64,000 nucleotides of DNA, from NCBI GenBank assembly GCA_008501635.1, contig QQUJ01000010.1, forward strand, positions 310,001 through 374,000. Reading direction: 5' to 3'. A program made the position numbers and the translations under genes. The DNA is from Pseudomonadota bacterium (lineage in GTDB: Bacteria > Pseudomonadota > Gammaproteobacteria > QQUJ01). Shown here piece by piece: positions 36,780 to 49,500 of this stretch (position 1 is its first letter; each line of letters begins with the position of its first letter). Under the pieces are notes generated by a model, which had not been told where the DNA came from, did not search any database, and saw only the letters and a list, made by a program, of their open reading frames with translations.

Positions 36780-37757
36780 CTATGAGGTGAGCAAGGAGGC
36801 GTTTTTGACCGCGTCCAATCGTCGCTCGATGGCGTCCATCAACTGGCTGCCAATATCCAGTCCGTACAGGGCGTCGAGTTCCCGGATGCAGGTGGGGCTG
36901 GTGACGTTGATCTCGGTGAGATAGCGGCCAATCACATCGAGGCCGACGAATATCAGGCCGCGCCGGCGCAGTTCCGGTGCCACCCGCTCGCAGATGGCGT
37001 AATCGCCGGGCGTGAGGGGTATCCCTTCACCGCGACCGCCAACCGCCAGGTTACCACGGGTCTCGCCCGGAGCCGGAATGCGCGCCAGGGCATAGGGGAC
37101 CGGCTCGCCATCGATCAGCAGGATGCGCTTGTCGCCGGCGCTGATCTCGGGGATGAAGCGCTGCGCCATGGCATAGCGCTCGCCGTTGTCGGTAAGGGTC
37201 TCGATGATCACGTTGATGTTCGGGTCAGCCGCGGTAATCCTGAAGATGCCCGCGCCGCCCATCGAGCCCAGTGGTTTGAGAATCACATCGCTCTGCTCGG
37301 TCAGAAACGCACGCAGCTGGTCCGCGTTACGTGACACCAGTGTCGGCGGACAACAGTCGCTGAACCAGGCTGTAAAGAGTTTTTCGTTGGCATCGCGCAG
37401 CGCCTGGGGGCGGTTTACCACCAGCGTGCCCGCTTCCTCGGCGCGTTCCAGCAGATAAGTGGTGTAGACGTACTCCATGTCGAAGGGCGGATCCTTGCGC
37501 ATCAGGATCACATCGAGTTCGGACAGCGGGTACTCCACCGTTTGCGCGAGTTCAAACCAGCGCTGCGGATCGTTGTGAACGCGCAGCGCGCGCCCGCGTC
37601 CGTAGGCCGTCCCGTCACGCAGATAGAGGTCGCGCTGCTCCAGATAGCTGAGATCCCACCCGCGGGCCTGGGCAGCCAGCAGCATGGCGAGTGTGCTGTC
37701 TTTCTTGAAATTGATGGTCCCGATGGGGTCCATCACGACGCCAAGCCGAATGGTCAT
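36780..37757 (-). CDS. gshB: Glutathione synthetase
   Basis: ATP-grasp enzyme joining gamma-glutamylcysteine and glycine. The 325 residues show the family start RLGVVMDPIGTINFKKDST, then MRKDPPFDMEYVYTT. The ATP-binding DVILKPLGSMGGAGIFRI follows, with the metal-binding FVGLDVIGRYLTEINVTSPT. It lies 51 bp after gshA on the same strand, so both steps of glutathione synthesis are encoded together. Confidence 0.97.
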   Translation of the reverse strand: MTIRLGVVMDPIGTINFKKDSTLAMLLAAQARGWDLSYLEQRDLYLRDGTAYGRGRALRVHNDPQRWFELAQTVEYPLSELDVILMRKDPPFDMEYVYTTYLLERAEEAGTLVVNRPQALRDANEKLFTAWFSDCCPPTLVSRNADQLRAFLTEQSDVILKPLGSMGGAGIFRITAADPNINVIIETLTDNGERYAMAQRFIPEISAGDKRILLIDGEPVPYALARIPAPGETRGNLAVGGRGEGIPLTPGDYAICERVAPELRRRGLIFVGLDVIGRYLTEINVTSPTCIRELDALYGLDIGSQLMDAIERRLDAVKNASLLTS

Positions 37758-37808
37758 GCGTGCCTCGTATGCTGATTGAAAGAGCTCAATGCCTTTTATC
37801 CTTTGCTC

Positions 37809-39104
37809 TCAGGTCAGGTCGGCCAGTTCGCGGGCGGCGGCTACCAGTGCGAGACGCGCGATCACGCCATAGGCATAGAAGCGGTTGGGCTCTGCGTCAG
37901 GCGGGCGATCGGGGTCGGGCGTGATGCAGCTGTCGGCGAAGGCCAGTGGTTCGAACTGCATACCGGGTGCGTTGAGGCTCTCGCGCGGCCCGCGTTTGGT
38001 GTGGACGCGGTAGAATCCGCCGACAACGAAATGATCGATCATGTAGACCACCGGTTCGGCGGCATTTTGCTGCGGCCCCCAGGTCTCCAGGGTTGGCACG
38101 CCTTCCTGGATGATGACACGCGTAACCTTCTGCCCCTCCTTGCTGACCGACATCTTGGTGCGTTGCTTGCGGTTGAGCTGCCGCATCTCCTCGGCGCTGT
38201 GCACCACCATCACATTCATTCCGTAAGTGCCGGCATCCCCTTTCATGACAACGAAGGGCGCCTGATCAATTCCGTACTCGGCGTACTTGAGCGTGATGGC
38301 TTCGAGCAGGATGTTGGAGTTGCGAGCCAGGCAATCCTCGCCTTCGCGTTTCATGAAATCGATTTCGCCGCAGTTTCGAAACAGCGGATCGATCAGCCAG
38401 GGATCGATATCCACTAGGCTTGAAAACTCGCGGGCGACATCCTGGTAGTGGGTGAAGTGCGCCGATTTACGGCGCTTGTTCCAGCCCAGTTCCATGGGCG
38501 GAACGATCGGCTGCTCAAGATTCTCGAGTTGTGCGGGACGGCCAGCGCTAAGATCGTTGTTGAGCACGACCACGCAGGGATTGTACTGAGCGAGGTGCAG
38601 GCGATTGCCGTGCCGGACTACGGGTTCCAGCCGGATTTGCCCGCCTGACGGGAGATCAATGCTCAATGGACCCTCAAGTTCGGGAAGCAGTGAGCCGATA
38701 CGTACCTCGAACCCTGCCTTGAGCATTATGTCGCGCAGTGCGGCCAGGCTTTCCAGATAGAACAGGTTGCGGGTGTGGTTTTCGGGAATTATGAGTACGC
38801 GGCATGCCGCTGGGCAGTACTTTTCCATGGCCGACTGGACGGCATGGATGCAAAGCGGGGTGAAGCTGCTGCTGAGGTTGTTGAAACCGGCCGGAAAGAG
38901 GTTGGTATCGACCGGCGCCAGCTTGAAACCCGAGTTGCGCAGATCCACCGACGCGTAGAACGGAGCGCGGGTCTCGCGCCACTGAGTACGTAACCAGGCC
39001 TCGATCTGGGCCTGGTGCAGGAGCAGATGCGACTCGATCTGTTGGAGTGGCCCGGACAAGGCCGTGGTGAGATGAGGTACAGCGCTGAGTTGCTCGGGGG
39101 TCAT
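37809..39104 (-). CDS. gshA: Glutamate-cysteine ligase, GshA_ferroox type
   Basis: Makes gamma-glutamylcysteine, the first step of glutathione synthesis. The 431-residue sequence is not the Escherichia-type GshA. It belongs to the distinct group typified by Acidithiobacillus, with VDLRNSGFKLAPVDTNLFPAGFNNLS near the N-terminus (about residues 54-79), VLIIPENHTRNLFYL, and KGDAGTYGMNVMVV. HFVVGGFYRVHTKRGPRE with FYAYGVIARL is near the end. The adjacent gshB confirms the pathway. The gene is divergent from pilG across about 300 bp. Confidence 0.9.
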   Translation of the reverse strand: MTPEQLSAVPHLTTALSGPLQQIESHLLLHQAQIEAWLRTQWRETRAPFYASVDLRNSGFKLAPVDTNLFPAGFNNLSSSFTPLCIHAVQSAMEKYCPAACRVLIIPENHTRNLFYLESLAALRDIMLKAGFEVRIGSLLPELEGPLSIDLPSGGQIRLEPVVRHGNRLHLAQYNPCVVVLNNDLSAGRPAQLENLEQPIVPPMELGWNKRRKSAHFTHYQDVAREFSSLVDIDPWLIDPLFRNCGEIDFMKREGEDCLARNSNILLEAITLKYAEYGIDQAPFVVMKGDAGTYGMNVMVVHSAEEMRQLNRKQRTKMSVSKEGQKVTRVIIQEGVPTLETWGPQQNAAEPVVYMIDHFVVGGFYRVHTKRGPRESLNAPGMQFEPLAFADSCITPDPDRPPDAEPNRFYAYGVIARLALVAAARELADLT

Positions 39105-39403
39105 GGCTGGCGGTGATTATCCCAAAAAAAGCTGCTTAAACTGGAACTTATCGTGTTTGGCGCTGATGGTGAGAAGTTCTCTTGACAGATTTGGCGGTCG
39201 GTCACATCGTTGCGCGACTGTCGCAGAGTATAAAGCCTGGTGGATGATATGCGTTGGTGTTTATGTCCCGGACACCAATCGAAATTTGCAAACTGGAAAT
39301 ATGGATTTGTGAGACGGGATAAATAGTTACGGCGAATAATTTACGTATTGTGTAATGAAACGCCTTGGGGTACATTCGGCAGAAATCGGCATATTCAGGG
39401 TGG

Positions 39404-39829
39404 ATGAAACTGGTGAGTAGTGAGGCAGGGGACAAGAATCTATCCGGTCTCAAGGTAATGGTCATCGATGACAGCAAAACCATCCGTCGAACCGCCGAGA
39501 CACTGTTGAAGAAGGAGGGTTGCGAGGTCGTGACCGCCGGAGACGGTTTTGAGGCGCTATCGAAGATTGCCGATCAGCGTCCGGATATCATCTTTGTCGA
39601 TATCATGATGCCGCGGCTTGATGGCTATCAGACGTGTACATTGATAAAAAATAACAAGGCGTTCAAGCAGACGCCCGTCATCATGCTCTCGAGCAAGGAT
39701 GGCCTGTTCGACAGAGCCCGGGGTCGAATCGTTGGCTCAGATCAGTATCTGACGAAGCCCTTTACCAAAGATGAGCTGCTGGGCGCGATTCGACGGTGTG
39801 TGGTTGCGGTTGGCAACAGGGCAATTTAA
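39404..39829 (+). CDS. pilG: Twitching motility response regulator PilG
   Basis: A single-domain CheY-like protein of 141 residues that relays signals from ChpA to pilus extension and, in Pseudomonas, to cAMP production. VMVIDDSKTIRRTAETLLKK, the phospho-acceptor in IIFVDIMMPRLDGYQT, and MLSSKDGLFDRARGRIVGSDQYLTKPF are almost diagnostic for PilG. The start is uncertain: ATG 39404 (chosen) or GTG 39413, both behind an AGGGTGG stretch. It is first in the pilG-H-I-J-chpA-chpC cluster. Confidence 0.95.
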   Translation: MKLVSSEAGDKNLSGLKVMVIDDSKTIRRTAETLLKKEGCEVVTAGDGFEALSKIADQRPDIIFVDIMMPRLDGYQTCTLIKNNKAFKQTPVIMLSSKDGLFDRARGRIVGSDQYLTKPFTKDELLGAIRRCVVAVGNRAI

Positions 39830-39895
39830 TGGATCCAGCAACGGCTGGCGCTGGTCGGTCGTGGACGATAACACTATTTACTAGGGGATTTCCCA

Positions 39896-40261
39896 ATGGC
39901 GCGAGTACTGATCATCGATGACTCTCCCACCGAGGTGCACGTCTTGGGCGGCATGCTGAAAAAACATGGTTATGAAGTTATCACCGCGGAAACCGGCGAA
40001 GAGGGTATCGAAGTAGCCAAGAAACAGAAACCTGATCTGATCCTGATGGATATTGTGATGCCGGGATTGAACGGTTTTCAGGCAACGCGCGCGATCAGCA
40101 AGGATGCGGCCACCAAGGATATTCCGATCATCATCGTCAGTACCAAAGGACAGGAGACCGACAAGATATGGGGTATGCGTCAGGGTGCCAGCGACTATGT
40201 GACCAAGCCGGCCTCTGAGGATGAACTGATCTCCAAGATCAAGGCTCTGCTGGCCGGCTGA
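39896..40261 (+). CDS. pilH: Twitching motility response regulator PilH
   Basis: A 121-residue CheY-like receiver with VLIIDDSPTEVHVLGGMLKKHG, the phospho-acceptor Asp in LILMDIVMPGLNGFQATRAI, and IIIVSTKGQETDKIWGMRQGA. Lys in YVTKPASE completes the site. In Pseudomonas it promotes PilT-driven retraction and limits PilG signalling. It follows pilG by 66 bp and is preceded by AGGGGA. Confidence 0.95.
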   Translation: MARVLIIDDSPTEVHVLGGMLKKHGYEVITAETGEEGIEVAKKQKPDLILMDIVMPGLNGFQATRAISKDAATKDIPIIIVSTKGQETDKIWGMRQGASDYVTKPASEDELISKIKALLAG

Positions 40262-40274
40262 CGGCGAGAGTACT

Positions 40275-40817
40275 ATGCCCAGTTCTCATCCCGAACCCTT
40301 CGCGCTACTGCAGAGCATCGAGCGGCGGTGTCTGGAACATGCCGTCGGCCTGCCGATGCTGGTCGAGGTCGAGGATGTTTGGAGCGGTGTGGGTTTTCGG
40401 CTGGGGCGTCATCGTTTGGTGGCACCATTGGCCGAAGTGGTGGAGATTCTCGAGATTCCACCCGTGACCAAGGTTCCGATGACCAAGTCCTGGGTCAAAG
40501 GTATCGCCAATGTGCGCGGGAATCTCCTGCCGATATTGGATTTGAACGGTTTTCTATACGGGGCACCGACATCGATTGCACCCCAGTGTCGTGTGCTGGC
40601 AACCAACTATAAAGGGGTCTTCACCGGCGTATTGGTGGAAGAGGTCTTAGGCCTGCGGCACTTCCGGGAAGAAGAACGAACCTCGGTACTCCCTTCAATC
40701 GACGAAGCAATGCGACCTTTTATGAAGCGAGCATTCTGGCGTGATGGAGAGTATTGGGGCGTTTTTAGTCTGCATCGGTTGGTGGAAACTCCGACCTTTA
40801 TGCAGGTCGCCATTTGA
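40275..40817 (+). CDS. pilI: CheW-like coupling protein PilI
   Basis: A 180-residue CheW-domain protein that couples the receptor PilJ to the kinase ChpA. The region GVGFRLGRHRLVAPLAEVVEIL (about residues 36-57), followed by SWVKGIANVRGNLLPILDLNGFL, is the CheW core. Position between pilH and pilJ gives the name. It starts 13 bp after pilH. Confidence 0.93.
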   Translation: MPSSHPEPFALLQSIERRCLEHAVGLPMLVEVEDVWSGVGFRLGRHRLVAPLAEVVEILEIPPVTKVPMTKSWVKGIANVRGNLLPILDLNGFLYGAPTSIAPQCRVLATNYKGVFTGVLVEEVLGLRHFREEERTSVLPSIDEAMRPFMKRAFWRDGEYWGVFSLHRLVETPTFMQVAI

Positions 40818-40952
40818 TGAGGTGCGTTAAACCGTAACCTGAACAATTGCCCAGGACGGAGGCTCGCTCACAGCGGGTAGGACGCCAGCTCGAGTCGAGC
40901 CGGGGATGTGTCCCAACCATCGTGAACGGAAAGCCGGCCAGGAGAGAGAGTT

Positions 40953-43334
40953 ATGAAGGAAACCAGCCAGACCGACAGTGGATATTCGCTCCGCCTCATG
41001 TTCCTGTTTGCGGCGTTGATCGCCTGTATAGGATGGATGGCTGTCAACTTCAGCCAGATCAACCAACGGGAATCGCAGCAGCGCCAGGTGCTGAATCACG
41101 TAAGTGCGCTGCGGGTCCATTCGCAGTCCCTGGGAAAGGCCGCGTTGCGCGCGGTGTCCGGGAATGTCCAGGCTTTCTCCGAAGTTGAGTACGTGCGCGG
41201 ACAATACGAGGCCAACGTCGGTCGGCTTGAAGGGCGTGATGTTCCCACCGACGGGGATATACAGAAACTCACCATGCCCAGTGAGGCTGCTACCCAGGCA
41301 GTCAAAAAGATCTCCGATATCTGGGCCAAGATGCGCGGAGACGTCGATCGTATACTGGCGCGGCGTGAAACGCTGGTCGCGACCTATGGTCTCGCCAGCA
41401 CCCTGAACGCTCAGCTCGAGCAGGTACAGTCACTGAGCGAGGAGGTTGCAGAGCGTCTGGTCGCAAGCAATGCGCCCGCGTCCCAGATCAATCTGACGAG
41501 CCAGCAACTCGTACTCCTCGAGCGGCTGCGTCGCAACTCAACGGAGATTCTCAAGGGTGGTCCCGATGCGGCTCGGGCGCCGAATCAGTTCGTCGCGGAC
41601 GCGGTGCGCTTCGGCCAGATCCTGCAGGGATTGATCAGTGGCGATCGTGAACTGAAAATCGAGCGTGTTGCCGATGCCCAGGTGCGCGGCAAACTGAGTG
41701 AAGTGGCCAGCGCCTACGGGGTCCTCAATGGCCAGGTGGCACAGTTTGGAAAAGCATTCCAGGCGCTTTTCGAGGCGCGCGAATCGACAGCCAACTTGCT
41801 TACCGATGGCGACAAGATGCTGGTCGAGGCGGCAGGGCTGCAGGCTGCTGTGGAAACGCAGGGCATGTCCGCCGCTTTCAGTGCCCAGTCGGTGTTCCTG
41901 CCTGGATCGATCGCCGTTCTCTTCCTGCTTTTGATTGGCTACACGGTTGTCACGCGCAGCCAGGCGCTGCAGAACGAGGCGCATTCGCAACGTTCAGAAT
42001 CGGAGGAGGTCAACAAGCGCACCCAGGCGGCTATCCTTACTCTGCTTGATGAAATGAGCACACTCGCCGACGGTGACCTTACCACCAAGGCCACGGTTAC
42101 CGAGGAGATCACCGGCGCCATCGCCGACTCGGTGAACTACGCTATCGACGAGTTGCGCAAACTGGTCGCCACCATCAACATCACCTCCGACCGCGTAGCC
42201 CGTGCGGCACGACAGACACGAGCCACGGCGATCAATCTTGCCGAAGCATCCGATCATCAGGCGCAACAGATCACCTCCGCCACCCGATCCATCAACCAGA
42301 TGGCAAGCTCTATCGAGCAGGTGTCGAAGAATGCGCAGGAGTCCGCCGAGGTGGCGAAGCGTTCACTCGATATCGCCCATAAGGGTTCCGACACGGTGCA
42401 GCGCACGATCATGGGTATGGACAACATCCGCGAGCAGATCCAGGAGACGTCCAAGCGCATCAAACGACTGGGTGAATCTTCGCAGGAGATCGGTGCCATC
42501 GTCGGTCTTATCAACGACATCGCCGACCAGACCAACATTCTCGCTTTGAATGCCGCCATACAGGCTGCCATGGCGGGTGACGCAGGCCGCGGCTTTGCGG
42601 TGGTAGCGGACGAGGTGCAGCGCCTTGCGGAACGCTCGACCGATGCGACCAAACAGATCGAGGCGTTGATCAAGACTATCCAGACCGATACCAATGAAGC
42701 GGTACACTCCATGGAGCAGAGCACCGCGGGCGTGGTGGCCGGTGCCAAACTCGCCGAGGATGCGGGTATTGCGCTGACCGAGATCGAAACGGTGTCGGGC
42801 CGACTGTTCGATCTGGTTACGAGTATTTCCGATACCTCGCTGAACCAGACGCATGCGGCCACCGAAGTTTCCAACACCATGAACGTCATCCAGGACATCA
42901 CCAAGCAGGTATCGGCCGGTACCAGCGAGACCGCCGAATCGATCGGAAATCTCGCCGAGCTGGCGAATGAACTGCATGACTCGGTGGCGGGCTTCAAACT
43001 GCCGATGGAAGATGAGGAAGGGTACGAAACCCTGGTCGGTGAATCGATTCCCGAACTCGGCGCCGAGGCGGTCATCGAGCCGGACGATGACACCATATCG
43101 CTCGGTGGTTCCGAAGAGGACGAGTTGGATCTTATGGCCGAGCTGAGCCAGCTTCACGAAGCGGTAGACACCGGAGGCACGAGTCAACAGGAGGGGAATG
43201 CTCCCGTCGAAGAGGACCACGATGATGAGCTGAGTGCCGCCGTCCTGGAGGAGCTGGCCGCCGAGTTGGATGCCACGGGCGAAACCGGCCTGGATGTCGA
43301 TCTCGGGAGATCTGCAGACGCGGGTCGCAAGTAG
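40953..43334 (+). CDS. pilJ: Type IV pilus methyl-accepting chemotaxis protein PilJ
   Basis: A 793-residue receptor with TM helices at about 13-33 and 308-330. A large periplasmic all-helical PilJ-type domain lies between them, then HAMP-like sequence. The cytoplasmic signalling domain has the hairpin tip [37 protein letters not shown] in family-typical form (described here by position, about 524-562). The C-terminal 110 residues are acidic and low in complexity. The start has a strong AGGAGAGAGAG ribosome site. No CheR-like pilK follows, unlike in Pseudomonas. Confidence 0.95.
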   Translation: MKETSQTDSGYSLRLMFLFAALIACIGWMAVNFSQINQRESQQRQVLNHVSALRVHSQSLGKAALRAVSGNVQAFSEVEYVRGQYEANVGRLEGRDVPTDGDIQKLTMPSEAATQAVKKISDIWAKMRGDVDRILARRETLVATYGLASTLNAQLEQVQSLSEEVAERLVASNAPASQINLTSQQLVLLERLRRNSTEILKGGPDAARAPNQFVADAVRFGQILQGLISGDRELKIERVADAQVRGKLSEVASAYGVLNGQVAQFGKAFQALFEARESTANLLTDGDKMLVEAAGLQAAVETQGMSAAFSAQSVFLPGSIAVLFLLLIGYTVVTRSQALQNEAHSQRSESEEVNKRTQAAILTLLDEMSTLADGDLTTKATVTEEITGAIADSVNYAIDELRKLVATINITSDRVARAARQTRATAINLAEASDHQAQQITSATRSINQMASSIEQVSKNAQESAEVAKRSLDIAHKGSDTVQRTIMGMDNIREQIQETSKRIKRLGESSQEIGAIVGLINDIADQTNILALNAAIQAAMAGDAGRGFAVVADEVQRLAERSTDATKQIEALIKTIQTDTNEAVHSMEQSTAGVVAGAKLAEDAGIALTEIETVSGRLFDLVTSISDTSLNQTHAATEVSNTMNVIQDITKQVSAGTSETAESIGNLAELANELHDSVAGFKLPMEDEEGYETLVGESIPELGAEAVIEPDDDTISLGGSEEDELDLMAELSQLHEAVDTGGTSQQEGNAPVEEDHDDELSAAVLEELAAELDATGETGLDVDLGRSADAGRK

Positions 43335-43522
43335 TCGCGTGGCAAGGAAGAGGGTGGCAGGACCCGGCCTCTCTTCAGGATTCCGGTACGGCCGAAGGTG
43401 ATCGGATTGTTACTCTATTGCCGCAATGAAGGCGTGAGCATTCCGCTCCGGGCGCATTCCGAGCCGGCGGTCCGAGGGTCAGCAACCAGTCTGCGTCAGT
43501 GGCGCAGCAGAAGGTGCCGGTT

Positions 43523-46500
43523 ATGAGCGTTGGCGCGAGTATAGATTTCATTCGCCTCAACTGGGTGAAAGACGAGATCGAATCGTCGCTCCGGGATGCC
43601 GGTGTGGCGCTCGAGGCCTATGTCGAGAACCCGGACGACAACGCCGTTCAGTTGAAGAATTGCAACGTCCGCCTGCACGAGGTTTCGGGTGCGTTGCGCA
43701 TGCTGGAACTCTCCGGACCGGGTATTCTGGCGCTGGAGATGGAGAACATGGCGGCTTCGCTGAGCCGGGGCACCATCACACGCCGAGATGAAGCTATCGA
43801 TGCGCTGAGCCGTGCCATCCTTCAGCTACCGGATCAACTGGAGCGGCTTCAATCCGGTCAGCTCGATGTGCCGTTGGCACTGTTGCCCGTGATCAACGAG
43901 TTGCGTGCTCTGCGGGGTGAAAAACTCCTTGAGGAGTTCACGCTCTTCAAACCCGACCTCACCGTCTTCATGCCGGTGCAACGTGACGAGGAGGCGGGTG
44001 ACAACCAGGAAGATGCGCAGATTCTGGCGCGTCGCCTGCGCCCCATCTATCAGAAGTCACTCGTTGCCTGGTTCCGCAACCCCCGCTCTCTGGAACAACT
44101 GCAGCGTCTGGGCGCTGTGCTGTTGCGGCTCAGCGGCGCGGCGCAACGCTACGCTGCCATTCAGCTCTGGTGGGTAGGCGGCGGGTTGGTCCAGGCGATT
44201 GGCGAAGGTGCGATCGCCGATGCCAACCGCGCCAAGCAGTTGCTGGGACAGCTTGATCAGCAGCTCAAGCGATTGGTCGAATCGGGCGAGGCGGCGATTG
44301 CCGACCATCCGCCTGAGCGATTGATACGCGAGATGCTCTATTTACTGTCGCGGTGCTCCTCCGAAGGCGAGCAGGTTCGCGAGATTCGCGAAACCTTCCA
44401 ACTCGATGCCTTGTTACCCAGGGGGGAGGAGTCCAATCGCCCGGTCGGTCCCAATCTCGAACTGCTGCGCACCGTTTCGGGCGCGCTGAAAGAAGATCTC
44501 GCCAAGGCGAAAGACGTTCTCGATATCTACGTTGCCAGTCAAAGCAGTGATCCCGCGGAGCTTGCCCCGCTCATCGAGGGGCTGGGTAAAGTTGCCGACA
44601 TACTGGCGATGGTGAATCTCGAAAGCTCGCAAGCGGCGATTGAACAGCAGGTGGAAAAGATTCGCGACATGGTGTCGGGCGCGCTTGTTTGCGACGACGA
44701 CCAGATCATGGATCTCGCGGGCGTACTGCTTTCGGTCGATAACGCCCTGGATGAGTTGGCACTGGGTCATGTCCCCACCGGCGGCGAGCATGCCGATGCT
44801 CGCGCATCGGCCAACGCCCAGTTCGAAGAGGCTCTGGGCGGTGTTGTGCGCGAAGCGATCAACGACATGAGCGCGGTCAAGGAGGCGATCCTTGCCTTCC
44901 TGGCCGACCCGAACGAAAAACGGGTTCTGGAGGTGACGCCACGCTATGTCGAGCGTGTCTCGGGGTGCCTGGAGATGCTTTCGCATGAGCGCGCCGCCAA
45001 AGTCGCCGAGCGCATCGGTGACTACCTCATCGAGGGGTTGCTCAACACGACGGAAGTCCCCGCGCGTGAAGCGCTCGACGGACTGGCAGATGCCATTACC
45101 GGACTGGAGTATTTCGTCGAGTCGACACGCGAACAGCGCCCCAATGCCGATCAGATGCTGGAGATGGCGGCGGAACGGCTGCGCCAGTTGGGCTTTCCGC
45201 TCGAACAGATGTCGGCATTCGAAGAATACGGGTCGGCTCTCGACATCGATCTCGAAGCGCAGCTTGCCGAAACGCAGGTGGGTAATGAAGCCGACATCGA
45301 TGAGGGATTGGCCGAAGCGCCTCCCGAACCGGTGATCGAGGGCGCGGACGAAGTGATCGATATCGGTTTTGCGCCGACCATGGAACTCTCCAGTGAGGTC
45401 GTCGAGCAGGCGATCGCCGGCGCCGAGTCGCCAGTCGATGAAGTGTCATTGGATGAAACGCCTGCCGAACCCACGTTCGCGCCGCAGGAATCGACTGTCG
45501 AATCTGCGCTGCTCGCCGAAGAGGGAGCTGGCGCGCAGCCACCCATAGAAGAGACGGCAGCGGAGCCCGTCGCAGTGTCCGTCGACGAAGCCGCTGAGCT
45601 GCTGGCGCCGGTACTGAGCGCCGACGCCGATCCGGAAACAGTCGAGATCTTCTTTGAAGAGGCCGAGGAGATCCGCGATGTAGTCCGCGAAACTTTTGGA
45701 CGGTGGCGTGAAAATCAGGGCGACGAGGAGGCACTTGCCGAATTGCGGCGTAGTTTTCACACCCTGAAAGGAAGTGGCCGTCTGGTGGGTGCGATGCGCA
45801 TGGGCGAGTTTGCCTGGTCCATCGAGAATCTGCTCAACCGATTGATCGATCACCTGCTCACGCCGAGCAATGCACTTTTCGACTTGATGGAGCAGGTCGT
45901 CGAGATTATTCCGTCCATGGTCGAGCAGTTGCAGGGGGGTGAAGGCCCGGCGGCTGCGGAGGTCTACGAACTGATGCGTGGGGCGGAATTTCTTTCCCTG
46001 CCCAAGGAGCGCCAGGAAGCCGAGCTCGCCGCTATTACAGCGTCTCAGCCTGCCGTCGAAGCAGCGGTTGAGGAGCCGGTCGAGACAGTACCCGCCGCGG
46101 AGGCCGCAGCCGAGGAGGTGCCCGCCGAAGAAGCCCCGGAGGCGCCGGTGGATGAAGCTGGCGACTTCGAGACCGTCAGCCTCGAACCCGAGCCCATGGA
46201 TCCGGTGCTCTACGAGATTTTCAGTCAGGAGACCGAGGGTCATATTGCCGCTATCAACGAGTTCGTCGATTCGTGCAATGCCCAGGGCGGTCACTGCAGC
46301 GTCAATGACCTGTTGCTGCGGGCGCTGCACACGCTGCATGGCAGTGCGCGCATGGCCGGTGTGACAACGATCGCCGATCTCAGCGGCGCGTTGGAGCGCT
46401 ACGCCAAGATGCTGCACAAAAATCTAGGCAGCTTTGTGCCGGAGACGCTCGACGTGCTGCCACTGTCCGTCGCCGCCATCCGCGAGACCTTCGCCCACCT

Positions 46501-49500
46501 CAATGATCCCGCCCGGCCATTGCCCGATGTATCGTCGTTGGTCGATCGCATCCAGGTCATGGGGAGCAAGGAACACACCACGCAGATCATGCGTATCGAG
46601 GGTTTGGATGCTTTTGCCGCGTCCGCAGAGGAGGCGGAACTCGAGGCAGAGAAAACCGATGCTGCTGGTGTATTCCTGGAAGAAGCGGCCGATCTTATTG
46701 ATGCGGCGGAGGAGAGCGTACAGCGGTGGAGTGAGGCGCCGGCCGATAGTCAATATTCCGCTCAGTTGCGGCGCACTCTTCATACGCTCAAGGGAGGTGC
46801 GCGTACAGCGGGTAATGACGCCATCGCCAATCTCGCCCACGCCATCGAATCGTTGCTCAAGCCGTTGGGCGACGAGGTGGTGAACGATACTGCAACCATC
46901 GAACTCACTCAACGAAGCGTGGATCGCATCGCCGAGATGCTGAGTCAGGTGGCGCAGGTTGCCACGGTGACCCCGCCTGATGACCTGATCGCGGAAATGG
47001 AAGCGCTGCTCGAATTGCGTTCGCCCTCTGTCGGTGAGCCGCCGGCTGAAGTAACGGTCACGGAAAGCAGTGAACCGGAGCAGGAGACGGTGGAAGAGGT
47101 CACTGCTGAAGCGGACACCGACTTTGAAGTGGATCTCTCACCCACCATGGCCTTCGATCGAGAGGAGCTTGAAGCTTCATGGCATGAAGCCGAATCGATG
47201 GAATCAACCATGCCCGGTTCCGACGACGAGGCACTGGGCGAGCTGGTCGATATCTTTCTCGAGGAGGCCGAGGAGATCCTCGACACCACCGAGAACACGC
47301 TGGAACACTGGAACAACAATCCCGGCAATTCCTCGCTGGTTCGCGAATTGGAGCGCCAGCTCCACACCCTCAAGGGCGGGGCACGTATGGCCGAACTCGG
47401 CCCGGTGGCCGATCTCAGTCACGTGATGGAGACGCTGCTGAAAGCGGTGGTTGATGGCCGGGTGGAGGTGTCGCGCGACATCTTCGATGGACTGCATCAA
47501 GCGGTGGACGCCCTGGTGGGAATGGTCGAGCAGGTACGCCATGGCGAGCGTCCGCAACGCACCGACCCACTCATCGAATTGCTGGAATCGATCGCGACCG
47601 GACGCGACAGCTTCGCCACCGAATCGACCATCATGGAGATTCCTGCCGGGATGGCCAAACAGCTGGAAGAGGCCGCGGCCCTGCTCGGCGAAGATGAAGA
47701 GCCGGATTTGGAGTCTGCCGACGCTGCCGGCGAACCTCAGTCGCTGGGAGAAACCGGGCCGAGCGAGCGCGAGGATGAAGCGGAAGTGGCGAGCCTGTCT
47801 ACCGCGGCGGTCTCCGATGAAGATATCCAGGGCGAAGAACAGGAAGTCTCTACGACGGATGCGTTCTCTGCGGAATCCGTAGAGGTCCCCACCAGTGAAG
47901 AGCTGCGCGCTGAGATCGAGTCCGATGAGATCGTATCGTCGGATCTTGAATCGATCACTGGTGAGGCGATCGACGACAGCGATGATCATGAAGATCGCAC
48001 CGCCGCCGAAGCCGGAGAGGAGTCCGGCGACGAGTCGCAGGAAGAGACCGCCCCTGACAGTGATGAACGGCGCCAGGCACCACGCGTCCAGCACGAGACC
48101 ATTCGTGTGCGCGCCGATTTGATCGATGATCTGGTCAATTATGCGGGCGAGGTGGGTATCTACCGCTCGCGCCTCGAACAGCAGGCAACGACCTTCCGCT
48201 CCAACCTTACCGAGTTGGAGCAGACGGTTTCGCGCCTCAATCAGCAGTTGCGTAATCTGGAGATCGAGACCGAGGCGCAAATCATCTATCGCTACGAGAA
48301 GGAGGGCGAGTCGAGCAAGGAAGATTTCGATCCGCTCGAACTCGACCGCTTCTCCACCATGCAGCAGCTGTCGCGCGCGCTGGCCGAGTCGGTCAACGAC
48401 CTCAACAATCTGCGCGAGATGCTCGGCAATCTGAACCGCGAATCGGAAACGCTGTTGTTGCAGCAGTCGCGCGTCGCCAACACCCTTCAGGAGGGGTTGA
48501 TGCGTTCGCGCATGGTGCAGTTCGGCGGTCTGATGCCGCGCATGCGGCGCATCGTCCGCCAGACCTGCCAGGAGCTGGGCAAGTGGGCCAAGTTGCGGGT
48601 CGAGGGTGCCGGCGTCGAGATGGACACCACCGTTATCGATCGCATGTTGCCGGCATTGGAGCATGTGTTGCGCAATGCCATCGCGCACGGTATCGAGCCG
48701 CCGGAAGTGCGGCGCAGTCAGGGTAAGGACGAGACCGGCGTCATTGCGCTCGAACTTTCGCGTGACGGACCCGATGTGGTCCTGCGCGTCTCGGATGATG
48801 GCGCCGGCATCAATATCGAGGCGATTCGCCGCAAGGCGATCGAACGCGGCATTTTGCGTGCCGATGTGCAGTTGAAAAACGAAGACATCGTGCAGCTGAT
48901 TCTCGAGTCCGGTCTCAGTACCGCCGATCGCGTGACCCAACTGGCGGGCCGCGGCGTGGGTATGGACGTGGTGGTGAGTGAGGTCAAGCAGCTGGGCGGC
49001 AGCATGCAGATCGATACCCAGCCCGGCACGGGCACGACCTTTATCCTGCGACTGCCCTTCACACTGGCGATCAACCGCGCGCTGCTGGTGCAGACGGGAG
49101 AGGATCTGTTCGCAATTCCGTTGGCTAACATCATCGGTATCGCGCGCATGAACAGCGAAGAGGTGGAGCGGTTCCAGACCAATGAGAACGAGTACTACGA
49201 GTACGCCGGTGGGCGGTATACCTACCGTCACCTGGGAGCGCTGTTAGGCGGCAAACCTCAACCTCTCGCGGCGAACGAGACGCGGATTCCGATACTCATG
49301 GTGCGTTCCGGCGAGAACTACACCGCGCTGCACGTCGATGTGGTCCTGGGTAGCCGTGACGTTGTGGTGAAATCGCTGGGCAGGCAGATGAGTAGTGTGC
49401 GCGGTCTCTACGGCGCCACCATCCTGGCCGATGGCCGCGTGGTGCTGATCCTGGATATGGCCGCACTCGTGCACCGCGGGGTGGTCAAGCAGGCCGCCGA

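Noticed and set aside
47204-49231. 675-codon open frame antisense to chpA
   Set aside because: It mirrors the ChpA kinase core codon by codon and has no ribosome site or recognisable family motif.
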